DNA of 32,775 nucleotides from an uncultured Collinsella sp. (lineage in GTDB: Bacteria; Actinomycetota; Coriobacteriia; Coriobacteriales; Coriobacteriaceae), in the NCBI GenBank assembly GCA_900540855.1, contig UQHK01000023.1:1-32775 (forward strand), given 5' to 3'. Positions 8,384 through 16,050 of this stretch are shown piece by piece; the stretch's first letter is position 1, and every line of letters begins with the position of its first letter. Below the pieces are notes generated by a model that searched no databases, had not been told where the DNA came from, and saw only the letters and a program-made list of their open reading frames with translations. Position numbers and translations under genes: made by a program.

Positions 8384-8989
8384 CTACCCCGCCTCGCGCA
8401 TCCAGCGATCGAACGTCCCCACGCACACGCCCAGGCACTTTGCTGCCTGGCTGCGGGTAATATCGCCTGCCTCATAGCTATCGCGTACCAGCTCAAACTG
8501 AGGAGGGCACGGCTTGCGAGGTCGACCGAAACGGACCCCTCGCGCCCGCGCCGCTGCAATCCCCTCCGCTTGGCGCCGATGAATATTCTCGCGCTCCACC
8601 TGCGCCACGTAGCTCAGCAGTTGTAGCACAATATCGGCAATCAGGGTATTGGTCACATCCGGCGCGCCGCTGGCCCTGGCGCGCGTGTCAAGCAATGGCA
8701 TGTCCAACACCACAATGGCAACCCCGAGCTCCTTGGTAATGCGTCGCCATTCCTCAAGAATCTCGGAGTAATTACGGCCAAGTCGGTCGATAGAAAGCAC
8801 CACCAGCACGTCCCCGTCTCCCAGGATGTGCAGCAGCTCGCGATACCGCGGGCGATCGAAGTCCTTGCCGCTCGCATGGTCGGCATAAATATTCGCCGAG
8901 CCCACGCCATAGGCGCCCAGCGCATCCAGCTGCCGATTTAGATTCTGATCGCGCGAACTCACCCGCGCATAACCATACACCGTCGCCAT
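8384..8989 (-). CDS. Serine recombinase (resolvase/invertase family)
   Basis: A 201-residue small serine recombinase. The catalytic N-terminal domain has GYARVSSRDQN with the nucleophile at Ser11, HASGKDFDRPRYRELL, and the VLSIDRLGRNY segment with the active-site Arg residues. The long helix QVERENIHRRQAEGIAAARARG is followed by RFGRPRK and a C-terminal helix-turn-helix (ITRSQAAKCLGVCVGTFDRWMREAG). These enzymes resolve or invert DNA between paired sites. No transposase, phage or plasmid genes accompany it. The start at 8989 has GGGG 5 bases upstream. A 40-bp repeat also present 12 kb away lies 20 bp upstream of the start (9009-9047) and may be its recombination site or operator; this is inference. 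Confidence 0.93.
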   Translation of the reverse strand: MATVYGYARVSSRDQNLNRQLDALGAYGVGSANIYADHASGKDFDRPRYRELLHILGDGDVLVVLSIDRLGRNYSEILEEWRRITKELGVAIVVLDMPLLDTRARASGAPDVTNTLIADIVLQLLSYVAQVERENIHRRQAEGIAAARARGVRFGRPRKPCPPQFELVRDSYEAGDITRSQAAKCLGVCVGTFDRWMREAG

Positions 8990-9008
8990 CTCATCCCCGC
9001 TTTCTTGT

Positions 9009-9049
9009 AAACCTGCCAAAAAGGGACAGGTTTATTTTGGTAGGTTTTA
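9009..9049. repeat. Hairpin repeat with ACCTGTCCC loop, copy A
   Basis: Arms AAACCTGCCAAAA and TTTTGGTAGGTTT (one G-U pair on the plus strand) enclose AGGGACAGGTTTA. The 40 bases from 9010 match 21193-21232 at 36 of 40 positions. An alternative shorter stem AACCTG/CAGGTT is possible in the same sequence, so two exclusive folds exist. It lies directly upstream of the serine recombinase. Confidence 0.75.
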
Positions 9050-9109
9050 CCTCTCGAATAGCAGGTAAGCGGGCGGCCGAGCAGACGGCAAGGTAGCCAT
9101 GATCCAAAT

Positions 9110-9141
9110 GCGGAGGGCGGCCCCGAAAGACCGCCCTCCGC
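9110..9141 (-). terminator. Terminator downstream of rnr
   Basis: Perfect 11-bp GC-rich stem GCGGAGGGCGG / CCGCCCTCCGC with a 10-base loop, 26 bp past the rnr stop. No strong U run follows on the minus strand, but the stem strength and position fit a terminator or an mRNA 3' end. Confidence 0.65.
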
Positions 9142-9166
9142 TCTCCCGCCATGAGTCGAGATTTGG

Positions 9167-11302
9167 CTAATGGATAAGCTTAAAGTCCAAGTGCCCACGC
9201 GTGGTATTGACGCGCGAGACCTCGATAATCACGCGCTGGCCCAGTTCATAGCGAGTCCCCGTGTCGGCGCCCGTCAGCGTAAGCGCATCCTCGTCGAACT
9301 CGAACCACTCGTTGCCCAGACTCTTGATCGAAACCAAGCCTTCGACCTGCGTCAGGTCCAAGCGCACAAAGAGGCCCATGCTGCTGACCCATGAGACCGT
9401 TCCGGCATAGCGCTCGCCCAGGCGATCCTCATAGTACTGGGCAATCTTGATCTTTTGCGTCGCATGGCTGGCGGCATCGGCCGCACGCTCCGCATCGCTG
9501 CACGCACGGCAAATCTGCGGCAGAATGCGCGGCAGCGACTCGCGCCCCTTGCCGATCAGCCGCGGCGTACGGACCAAGGCGTCCTTGCCGCCGAGCTGCT
9601 CATAGGCCAACTGCAGTTTGAGCACGCGGTGCACCACCAGATCGGGGTAGCGACGGATGGGACTCGTAAAGTGACAGTAGCACGGTGCGGCGAGCGCAAA
9701 GTGGCCCTCGTTGCGCGGCTTGTACAGCGCGCGCTGCATGCTGCGCAGAAGCAGCGTGTTGACGAGCGGTGCGTTGGCCGTACCGGCGGCAGCATCAACT
9801 GCAGCCTGCAGCTCATCGGGACTCCCCAGGGCAATACCGGCAGCACGGCGATCGTCGATGATGCCCAGCTGCGCCAGCGCAACGGCGGCACCGTGCAGGC
9901 TATCGGGGCTCGGATCCTCATGCACGCGATAGCAAGCCTCGATATCACGGTCTGCCAGCCACTCTGCAACGCACTCGTTGGCGAGCAGCATGGCTTCCTC
10001 GATAAGCGACGTGGCACACGAACGCTCACGCGCCACAATCTGCACGGGCACTCCGTCCTCGTCCAATAGAGCGCGAATCTCGGCCGTGTCAAAATCGACT
10101 GAGCCGCGGACGCGACGAATACGACGGCGAAGTTCGGCGAGTTCGTTGGCGGCGACAAGGAAATTGCCGAGGTCGACGTTGCAGCCGCGGGCGGCCTTCT
10201 CGCACGCAAGACCGCGCTCAAGCGCCTCCTCGCGCGAGGCCTCAGCAGCCGCAACATCCTCGGCCGCACCCTCCAGCACCCCATACTCCACCGCGCCGGC
10301 GCGCACCAGCAGCGCCTCGGCGCCGTCATAGTCCATACGCACACGCGAGCGAATCACGCTGGGGTACGGATCGTAATGCCGCACGCGACCCTGCGCATCG
10401 AGCTCAATGTCAACGGTAAACGCAAGACGGTCCTCGTCAGGGCGAAGCGAGCACAGGTCACAGGACAGGCGTTCGGGCAGCATGGGAAGCACGCGATCGG
10501 CCAGATACACCGATGTCGTACGATGGCGAGCCTCAAGATCGATATGCCCGTCCCAAGCCACATAGTGAGAAACGTCAGCGATATGCACACCCAGCTTGTA
10601 GCCACCCTCGGGCGTGCGCTCAAGCGAAATGGCATCGTCAAAGTCGCGCGCGTCGACCGGGTCGATCGTGATGACAAAGCGGTCGCGCAGATCGCGGCGG
10701 AGCGGGTCCTTAAGCGCCGCGGACACATCGAGCGAAAGCCCCTCGGCCTCGTCCAGCGCGGCCTCGGGATAGCTATCGGTATAGCCGTAACGCGCCATCA
10801 CGTATTGAACGCCCAAATCGGGCGCGTCATCTCCGCCAATGCGGCGTTCGATCGTCACGGTGCCCGATTCCAGGCGCGTCGGGTAGGTCAAAATGCGCGC
10901 GACAACGGCATCACCCGGGTGGACGCCCAGACGATCCGCCGAGGTATCCTCGGGCAGAATGAAGAAGTCGGCCTTCAGGCGCGAATCGAGCGGCTCGATC
11001 ACACCGAGCGGACCAGCGGTCTGGTACGTACCCACCACGCTTATGGCTGCGCGCTCAACCACGCCTTCGATCACGGCGCGCCGCTCACCGTGCGGGCTGT
11101 TCTTAATGCTCACGGCAACGGTATCGCCATCCATGATCTCGCGCTTACCGCGGCCCATAACCTTGTAGTCGCCGCTCTCGGTTATGACATAGGCGCCATG
11201 CTCATGGAGCTGCACGCGCCCGGTCAGGCTCGGACGGCGTTCGCTGCGCACCGGCCCACGCTTATTGCGAGCACCGCGCTTATGCTTGTTATTGCGCCCC
11301 AT
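9167..11302 (-). CDS. rnr: Ribonuclease R (RNB-family exoribonuclease)
   Basis: A 711-residue processive 3'-5' exoribonuclease, the enzyme that degrades structured RNA and, with tmRNA/SmpB, defective mRNA. A basic N-terminus (KHKRGARNKRG) is followed by cold-shock-like OB domains (about 27-140). The RNB catalytic domain (about 205-530) has the metal-binding motif IDPVDARDFDDA at 213-224 and the conserved HFTSPIRRYPDLVVHR segment. A C-terminal S1 domain (about 625-711) contains GTVSWVSSMGLFVRL. The start has AAGGAGG 4 bases upstream. The gene follows ftsX by 135 bp after a terminator, and smpB lies 8.5 kb downstream rather than adjacent as in many bacteria. Confidence 0.96.
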   Translation of the reverse strand: MGRNNKHKRGARNKRGPVRSERRPSLTGRVQLHEHGAYVITESGDYKVMGRGKREIMDGDTVAVSIKNSPHGERRAVIEGVVERAAISVVGTYQTAGPLGVIEPLDSRLKADFFILPEDTSADRLGVHPGDAVVARILTYPTRLESGTVTIERRIGGDDAPDLGVQYVMARYGYTDSYPEAALDEAEGLSLDVSAALKDPLRRDLRDRFVITIDPVDARDFDDAISLERTPEGGYKLGVHIADVSHYVAWDGHIDLEARHRTTSVYLADRVLPMLPERLSCDLCSLRPDEDRLAFTVDIELDAQGRVRHYDPYPSVIRSRVRMDYDGAEALLVRAGAVEYGVLEGAAEDVAAAEASREEALERGLACEKAARGCNVDLGNFLVAANELAELRRRIRRVRGSVDFDTAEIRALLDEDGVPVQIVARERSCATSLIEEAMLLANECVAEWLADRDIEACYRVHEDPSPDSLHGAAVALAQLGIIDDRRAAGIALGSPDELQAAVDAAAGTANAPLVNTLLLRSMQRALYKPRNEGHFALAAPCYCHFTSPIRRYPDLVVHRVLKLQLAYEQLGGKDALVRTPRLIGKGRESLPRILPQICRACSDAERAADAASHATQKIKIAQYYEDRLGERYAGTVSWVSSMGLFVRLDLTQVEGLVSIKSLGNEWFEFDEDALTLTGADTGTRYELGQRVIIEVSRVNTTRGHLDFKLIH

Positions 11303-11379
11303 GGCGCCTCCTTGCTATCGATGACGAACTCCAAAGAGTCTACCCAAATGATTCGCTTTCCTGCCGTCCCCTAGAGATC

Positions 11380-11412
11380 AAAAAACGGGCCGCCCCATAA
11401 GAGACGACCCGT
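11380..11412 (-). terminator. Intrinsic terminator downstream of ftsX
   Basis: Stem ACGGGCCG / CGACCCGT (7 Watson-Crick pairs and one wobble), followed on the minus strand by TTTTTT (plus-strand A run at 11380-11385). It lies 26 bp past the ftsX stop. Confidence 0.8.
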
Positions 11413-11437
11413 TGGAAGGGATGAATTCCAGGCATGC

Positions 11438-12358
11438 CTACACGCGCAGGTAGCGGCGCATGGCTATGGCAGAACCAAAGAGACCGATAATCACACCGAC
11501 CAGAATCAGCGCAGCATAGGTCACCAGGTAGTACTGCATCGGCAGGGCAAACGACATCCAGCCGATGCTCTCCTGCAAACGCGGAATCATCAGATTGCGC
11601 AGCAGCTCCAGAACGCCGATGGAAAGCAGCGAGCCCAAAATGGCCTGCAGTACGCCCTCGGTGATAAACGGGCCGCGAATGAAGCCGTTGCTTGCGCCCA
11701 CCAGACGCATGATCGCAATCTCACGACGACGCGCCGTGATGGACAGGCGAATCGTGTTGTTGATGAAGATGAATGCGATAAAGGTCAAAAGGCCAACGAG
11801 CACCACGGCGGCGATGCGGATGTAGTTGGTCACCTGGAACAGGCGGCTCACTTCCTCTTGGCCGTACAGCACGCTCGCGTTGACGTCGCCGTCATCCGCG
11901 ATCTTCTGGAAGTCGGCGTTCTTCTTGAGCTTCTGGGCCGTGCTCTCGACCTTGGACGGATCGTCCATCTCAATTGCAAACGAAGCCGGCAGCGGGTTCT
12001 GGCCATCGAGCGCGCTCATGGTGGCGTCGGCGTTGCCCGACATCTTGCTCGTATACTCGGCCAGCGCGTCGTCCTTGTCCTTGTACGTCACGGACTTGAC
12101 GTTGCTCCACGTCTTGAGCTCAGCCTCAAAGGCCTGAACATCTGCCTGGTCGGCGTCATCGCTAATAAAGGCGTTGATGACGACCTGATCCTCGACGGTG
12201 CCGATCACGGAGTTCAGCATCGCGGAGCCCATGATGAACAGGCCGATGATAAACAGCGAAAGGAAGATCGTGATGACGGCGCCGAGCGAGGTAGTCCAGT
12301 TACGGAAGAAGTGACTGATTGCCTCTTTGAAGGAGTAGCCCACGTTAGTTGGTGCCAT
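11438..12358 (-). CDS. ftsX: Cell division ABC-type permease FtsX
   Basis: A 306-residue membrane protein. The cytoplasmic N-terminus and first membrane segment (about 20-47, LGAVITIFLSLFIIGLFIMGSAML) are followed by an extracellular domain (about 50-180) that in relatives binds peptidoglycan-hydrolase partners. Three more segments near 183-205, 235-260 and 275-298 include the FtsX-type LTFIAFIFINNTIRLSITARRREIAIMRLVGAS junction. With FtsE it couples ATP hydrolysis to activation of cell-wall hydrolases at the septum. Its start overlaps the end of ftsE by 14 bp, with GGAGG 11 bases upstream, so the two are translationally coupled. A terminator closes the pair. Confidence 0.96.
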   Translation of the reverse strand: MAPTNVGYSFKEAISHFFRNWTTSLGAVITIFLSLFIIGLFIMGSAMLNSVIGTVEDQVVINAFISDDADQADVQAFEAELKTWSNVKSVTYKDKDDALAEYTSKMSGNADATMSALDGQNPLPASFAIEMDDPSKVESTAQKLKKNADFQKIADDGDVNASVLYGQEEVSRLFQVTNYIRIAAVVLVGLLTFIAFIFINNTIRLSITARRREIAIMRLVGASNGFIRGPFITEGVLQAILGSLLSIGVLELLRNLMIPRLQESIGWMSFALPMQYYLVTYAALILVGVIIGLFGSAIAMRRYLRV

Positions 12359-13565
12359 AGTTGCCGTAACCTCCCCTCTCCTGGTCGCGGATAACGTGGC
12401 CGCCCTCGAGGGCGATCACGCGACGGTGCATGCTATCGACCATCTCGCGGTCGTGCGTGGCGACGATCACGGTGGTGCCGGTGCGGTTAATACGCTCGAG
12501 CAGCTTCATGATGCCCAGCGAGATCGCCGGGTCGAGGTTACCCGTGGGCTCGTCGCAGATCAGCAGCGGCGGACGGTTGACCATAGCGCGGGCGACGGCG
12601 ACGCGCTGCTGCTCGCCACCGGAAAGCTGGTCGGGCAGCGAGTCCATCTGATCGGCCAGACCGACCAGACGCAGCACCTCCGGCACCTGGCTGCGAATGA
12701 CGCCCTTGGGCTTGCCGATGCACTGCAGGGCAAACGCCACGTTTTCGTAGGCGGTCTTTTGCGGCAGAAGCTTAAAGTCCTGGAACACGGCGCCAATCTG
12801 GCGGCGCAGGAACGGAACCTTGCGGTTCTTGATCTTCATGAGGTCCTGACCGGCAACCAAGATGCGGCCGCTCGTCGGCTTGACGTCGCGGTTGAGCGTC
12901 GACAGCAGCGTGGTCTTACCCGAGCCGGAATGACCGACCAGGAAGACGAACTCGCCCGGATAGATCTCGATGTTGATGTCGTCGAGTGCAGGCTTGTTGG
13001 GCTGTGCCGGATAGATCTTGGTGACATGCTCCATAAGGATGACGGGCTCGACACCGGCCTGCTTGGCCATCTTCTTGCGGCTGGCTTGCGGATCGATGGG
13101 CGCAAACACCGACGTAAAATCGGGGTTGTTGAGCGCGTTATCGAGGCTTGCGACCTCGGCGGCCTGATCGCTCTCGACCACCGGGGCAGCAGGCTGCGTG
13201 GGATCGGGAATAGCGGCAAAGAGACCGGACTGCGCAGGCTGAGGAACCGGCGTCGCAGGGGCCATGGGGTCGGGAATGCCGGCCATGGTAGGCTGCGGCG
13301 TGGCGGCGCCAGCCTGAGGCTGCTCCACGCGAGCGGTCACGGCCTGAACGGGCTCAAAACCCGCCGTGCCGGAAAGCGCGACATCGCTGGTGGGATTGTA
13401 GGCAAAGGGATCGGATGCCGGCTGTGCCTGATCTGCCGGCTGAGCGGGGGCCTGAGCAACAGGCTGGCCCTCTGAATCCGGAGTGGCGAAACGACTGCCC
13501 TGGACGCCCGTCTGCGTCTTGGGGGCATCATCGCCCGCACCGGAGGTACGGAAGTGGTTACCCAC
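12345..13565 (-). CDS. ftsE: Cell division ATPase FtsE with long disordered N-terminal extension
   Basis: The ABC ATPase half of FtsEX. The ATPase domain occupies about residues 174-406: Walker A GHSGSGKTT at 211-219, signature LSGGEQQRVAVARA, Walker B LLICDEPTGNLD and H-loop ATHD. The family is usually about 230 residues; this protein has 406. Residues 1-172 form a low-complexity segment rich in Pro, Ala and Gln with repeated DPxxP/IPDP-like patches and no predicted fold. The GTG start at 13563-13565 has AAGGAG 5 bases upstream. The internal Met166 (MAKQAGVEP) has no good ribosome site, so the extension is probably translated. It overlaps ftsX by 14 bp. Confidence 0.94.
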   Translation of the reverse strand: MGNHFRTSGAGDDAPKTQTGVQGSRFATPDSEGQPVAQAPAQPADQAQPASDPFAYNPTSDVALSGTAGFEPVQAVTARVEQPQAGAATPQPTMAGIPDPMAPATPVPQPAQSGLFAAIPDPTQPAAPVVESDQAAEVASLDNALNNPDFTSVFAPIDPQASRKKMAKQAGVEPVILMEHVTKIYPAQPNKPALDDINIEIYPGEFVFLVGHSGSGKTTLLSTLNRDVKPTSGRILVAGQDLMKIKNRKVPFLRRQIGAVFQDFKLLPQKTAYENVAFALQCIGKPKGVIRSQVPEVLRLVGLADQMDSLPDQLSGGEQQRVAVARAMVNRPPLLICDEPTGNLDPAISLGIMKLLERINRTGTTVIVATHDREMVDSMHRRVIALEGGHVIRDQERGGYGNYGTN

Positions 13566-13610
13566 TGGTGCTCCTTATCGTCGTGCGTTTAAACTACATG
13601 AGCGCTTTGT

Positions 13611-13621
13611 ATTTTAGCAGC
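13611..13621 (-). promoter_or_regulatory. Possible extended -10 promoter of ftsE
   Basis: On the minus strand TGCTAAAAT gives a TAAAAT -10 box (13611-13616) with an extended TGn element. The matching -35 is weak. A start here would leave a leader of about 40 bases before the ftsE GTG. Confidence 0.4.
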
Positions 13622-13669
13622 ATTAGCTTTGCTGCACATAAGAAGCATGGCGTGCTTAGGGATCCCGTC

Positions 13670-13792
13670 GGCCGGGCACAGGGTTACTCTCCAAATCGTC
13701 CTCGGACATGTCGGAGCCCCCGCTGCGCGCTTCGCGCGGCAGGGGCTCCTCCGTCCTGCGGAAAGATTTGGAGAGTAACCCTGTGTCCGGCC
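13670..13792. repeat. 123-bp imperfect palindrome (MITE-like or long hairpin)
   Basis: Outer arms at 13670-13697 and 13765-13792 are complementary at 27 of 28 positions (GGCCGGGCACAGGGTTACTC... on the left). A second hairpin nests inside, with GGAGCCCC (13713-13720) facing GGGGCTCC (13742-13749) across a GCGCGC-rich tip. It lies upstream of ftsE, with no coding capacity. Terminal inverted repeats without a gene suggest a miniature mobile element; a bidirectional terminator or insulator is an alternative. Confidence 0.75.
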
Positions 13793-13802
13793 TGCGGTAA
13801 CT

Positions 13803-13917
13803 AAGAGGTCGCCGCGTTTCTATTAGGTGCAGCAAATGCATGCTTGGGAGGGTCTGAATTGCACTTTGTTGGGATGGGCCCTTATCCCAATAGAAATCCT
13901 GCTTGATACGGCCTCTT
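13803..13917. ncRNA. Candidate structured RNA/DNA element (three-way junction)
   Basis: Nested complementary segments can form a cloverleaf-like fold. P1 is AAGAGG (13803-13808) with CCTCTT (13912-13917). P2 is TTTCTATT (13817-13824) with AATAGAAA (13889-13896). P2 encloses P3, AGGTGCA (13825-13831) with TGCACTT (13860-13866), and P4, GGGAT (13871-13875) with ATCCC (13884-13888). No open frame covers it. The strand is undetermined and no known RNA family was recognised. Confidence 0.4.
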
Positions 13918-13921
13918 TAGA

Positions 13922-13988
13922 AGTTGCGGTGAAATAGGGACTGTTTTAGCAGTTAAAAGCCCTAATCAGTCCTTATCTCACCGCAACT
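13922..13988 (+). repeat. 67-bp dispersed inverted repeat, copy 2
   Basis: Same arms and same total length as the copy at 130-196 but in the opposite orientation. The left arm is identical over 22 bases, and the arms of this copy pair at 20 of 22 positions. It lies between the transketolase terminator and the structured block upstream of ftsE. Confidence 0.8.
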
Positions 13989-13992
13989 GAAA

Positions 13993-14021
13993 CAGGGGCG
14001 CTCTCCAAGAGAGCGCCCCTG
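13993..14021 (-). terminator. Terminator downstream of the transketolase operon
   Basis: Perfect 12-bp stem CAGGGGCGCTCT / AGAGCGCCCCTG with a 5-base loop, 49 bp past the stop. On the minus strand it is followed by TTTCAG, a short U run that already touches the 67-bp repeat. Confidence 0.75.
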
Positions 14022-14069
14022 CCGGGTTTCCATAGTACTGGCGAAGCAGTCCTTGAGATCCGTCTTGCC

Positions 14070-15011
14070 TTATGCCAAGAACTCCTTGGTGGTCGCCACG
14101 ATGTTGGCGGCGTCCAGGCCGTACTTGTGCAGGAGCTCGGCACCCGGGCCGGACTCGCCGAAGGTGTCGTTGACACCAATCTTCTTGAGCGGCGTCGGGC
14201 ACTGCTCACACAGGACGTCGGCAACGGCGCTGCCCAGGCCACCGATCACAGAGTGCTCCTCGACGGTCACGACGTGGCCGGTCTTGGTGGCGCTCTTGAC
14301 GATCAGATCGGCATCGATGGGCTTGATGGTGTGCATGTTGATGACCTCGGCGTCGATGCCCTCGGCAGCGAGCTGCTCGGCGGCCTCGAGAGCCTCGCCG
14401 ACCATCAGGCCGCAGGCGATGATGGTCACATCGGCGCCCTCGCGCATGACAATGCCCTTACCCAACTCGAACTTGTAGGTCTCGGGGTCGTTGATAACCG
14501 GCGAGGCCAAACGGGCGAAGCGCATGTACACCGGACCGTCGCACTCGTAGGCGGCGCGCGTCACGGCGCGGGCCTCCACGTCGTCGGCGGGAACAATTAC
14601 GGTCATGCCGGGGATGACGCGCATGAGGGCGATATCCTCGCAGCACTGGTGCGTGGCGCCGTCCTCGCCCACCGAGATGCCGGCGTGCGTGGCACCGATC
14701 TTAACGTTGAGGTGCGGGTAGCCGATGGAGTTGCGGACCTGCTCAAAGGCGCGACCGGCAGCGAACATGGCAAAGGTACTCGCGAAGGCAACACGACCAG
14801 TGGTCGCGATACCGGCGGCGACGCCCATCAGGTTGCTCTCGGCAATGCCCACATCGAAGAAGCGGTCGGGGCAAGCGGCCTTAAACTTACCGGTCTGCGT
14901 GGCGGCGGCCAGGTCGGCGTCGAGGACCACAAAGTCATCGTGCTCGTTGGCGAGCTCGACGAGGGCCTCGCCGTAGCTTACACGCGTGGCGATTTTCTTG
15001 ACGTCTGCCAT
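14070..15011 (-). CDS. Transketolase, C-terminal (pyrimidine-binding) subunit
   Basis: A 313-residue subunit corresponding to the Pyr and C-terminal domains of transketolase. Family landmarks are the DADLAAATQTGKF start, VGIAESNLMGVAAGIATTGRVAFASTFAMFAAGRAFEQVRNSI (the Glu that activates thiamine diphosphate lies in GIAESN), THAGISVGEDGATHQ, and the regulatory-like C-terminal domain with HTIKPIDADLI and VEEHSVIGGLGSAVAD. The start at 15009-15011 has AGGAG 7 bases upstream and lies one base past the stop of the N-terminal subunit gene, so the two halves are made together. The pair acts in the non-oxidative pentose phosphate pathway. Split transketolases are common in actinobacteria and archaea. 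Confidence 0.95.
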   Translation of the reverse strand: MADVKKIATRVSYGEALVELANEHDDFVVLDADLAAATQTGKFKAACPDRFFDVGIAESNLMGVAAGIATTGRVAFASTFAMFAAGRAFEQVRNSIGYPHLNVKIGATHAGISVGEDGATHQCCEDIALMRVIPGMTVIVPADDVEARAVTRAAYECDGPVYMRFARLASPVINDPETYKFELGKGIVMREGADVTIIACGLMVGEALEAAEQLAAEGIDAEVINMHTIKPIDADLIVKSATKTGHVVTVEEHSVIGGLGSAVADVLCEQCPTPLKKIGVNDTFGESGPGAELLHKYGLDAANIVATTKEFLA

Positions 15012-15012
15012 C

Positions 15013-15843
15013 CTAGAGCTCCTCTCCGGCGGCCGTGAGCTCTGCCATGGCCTGCTCAAACTGTTCATCGTTGGGGGCCTTGCCGTGCCAGCCAACCTGG
15101 TTCTCCATAAAGGACACGCCCTTGCCCTTTGTGGTCTCGGCGATAATGGCGGTCGGCTGCCCCTTGGTGGCGCGAGCCTCGGCAAAGGCGGCGCGGATCT
15201 GGTCGAAGTCGTTGCCGTCGGCGAGCTCAACCACGTGGAACTTGAACGCGCGGAACTTGTCGGCGAGCGGCATGGGGTCGTTGACCTCCTCGACGGGACC
15301 ATCGATCTGCAGGCCATTGTGGTCAACGATCACGCAGAGGTTATCGAGCTGTTGGTTGCCGGCAAACATGGCTGCCTCCCAGACCTGGCCCTCCTCGCTC
15401 TCGCCATCACCCAGCAGGGCGTACGTGCGATAAGTATCGCCCCAGTGCTTGGCGGCAACGGCCATGCCCACGGCGGCGGAAATGCCCTGGCCGAGCGAGC
15501 CGGTGGACATGTCGACGCCCGGGGTGTCGTTCATGTTGGGGTGACCCTGCAGGTGGCTGCCGATGTGGCGCAGCGTCTCAAGATCCTCCTTGGGGAAGAA
15601 CCCGCGCTCGGCGAGCACGGCGTACAGGCCCGGAGCGCAATGGCCCTTGGAGAGCACAAAACGGTCGCGATCGGCCTTGCGGGGATCGGACGGGTCGACG
15701 TTCATTTCCTCAAAGTACAGATAGGTCATGATGTCGGCAGCACCGAGCGAACCGCCCGGATGGCCGGACTTGGCAGCGTGCACGCCGGTGACGATGCCCT
15801 TCCTTACCTCGTTGGCAACCTTTTTGAGCTCTTCGTCGCTCAT
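15013..15843 (-). CDS. Transketolase, N-terminal (thiamine diphosphate-binding) subunit
   Basis: A 276-residue subunit carrying the PP domain. It has SGHPGGSLGAADIMTYLYF near residue 27, the SKGHCAPGLYAVLAERGFF segment, and the thiamine diphosphate/Mg motif GDGESEEGQVWEA...CVIVDHNGLQIDG. The start has AAGGAAGG 4 bases upstream. It is the first gene of a two-gene unit with the C-terminal subunit, separated by one base (TAG-G-ATG). The combination makes one functional transketolase that transfers two-carbon units between sugar phosphates. Confidence 0.95.
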   Translation of the reverse strand: MSDEELKKVANEVRKGIVTGVHAAKSGHPGGSLGAADIMTYLYFEEMNVDPSDPRKADRDRFVLSKGHCAPGLYAVLAERGFFPKEDLETLRHIGSHLQGHPNMNDTPGVDMSTGSLGQGISAAVGMAVAAKHWGDTYRTYALLGDGESEEGQVWEAAMFAGNQQLDNLCVIVDHNGLQIDGPVEEVNDPMPLADKFRAFKFHVVELADGNDFDQIRAAFAEARATKGQPTAIIAETTKGKGVSFMENQVGWHGKAPNDEQFEQAMAELTAAGEEL

Positions 15844-15928
15844 TGTGCCTTCCTTTCATCCTCATTAGACAAAATGCGCACGGCACCGAAGGTAATCCCA
15901 ACACAGCCGCAATGCACGTACGTCATTC

Positions 15929-15957
15929 ATTATGCTGGAAACTGATGGCTTTACCAG
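15929..15957 (-). promoter_or_regulatory. Probable promoter of the transketolase genes
   Basis: On the minus strand CTGGTA (-35, 15952-15957) and CATAAT (-10, 15929-15934) are separated by 17 bp. The -10 matches 5 of 6 bases, the -35 only 3 of 6. The surrounding 15920-16020 is AT-rich compared with the rest of the window. Confidence 0.4.
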
Positions 15958-16050
15958 AGTTTTTATCATTATTTGAACAATTTAGCAGGCAGAACCGCTG
16001 ATGAAACGGTTTATCAATGTGAACGTCTTTTGGATGGAACGCGGTCGACC

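Noticed and set aside
10376..11374. 332-codon plus-strand frame opposite rnr
   Set aside because: Antisense shadow; no ribosome site or domain, while the RNase R motifs are complete on the other strand.
13045..13070. Internal start of FtsE at Met166
   Set aside because: No ribosome site precedes it (only AAGAAG touching the ATG), whereas the upstream GTG has AAGGAG at 5 bases.
14070..15843. Frameshifted single transketolase
   Set aside because: The two halves have separate stop, ribosome site and start (TAG-G-ATG). Split transketolases are a normal gene form in actinobacteria and archaea.
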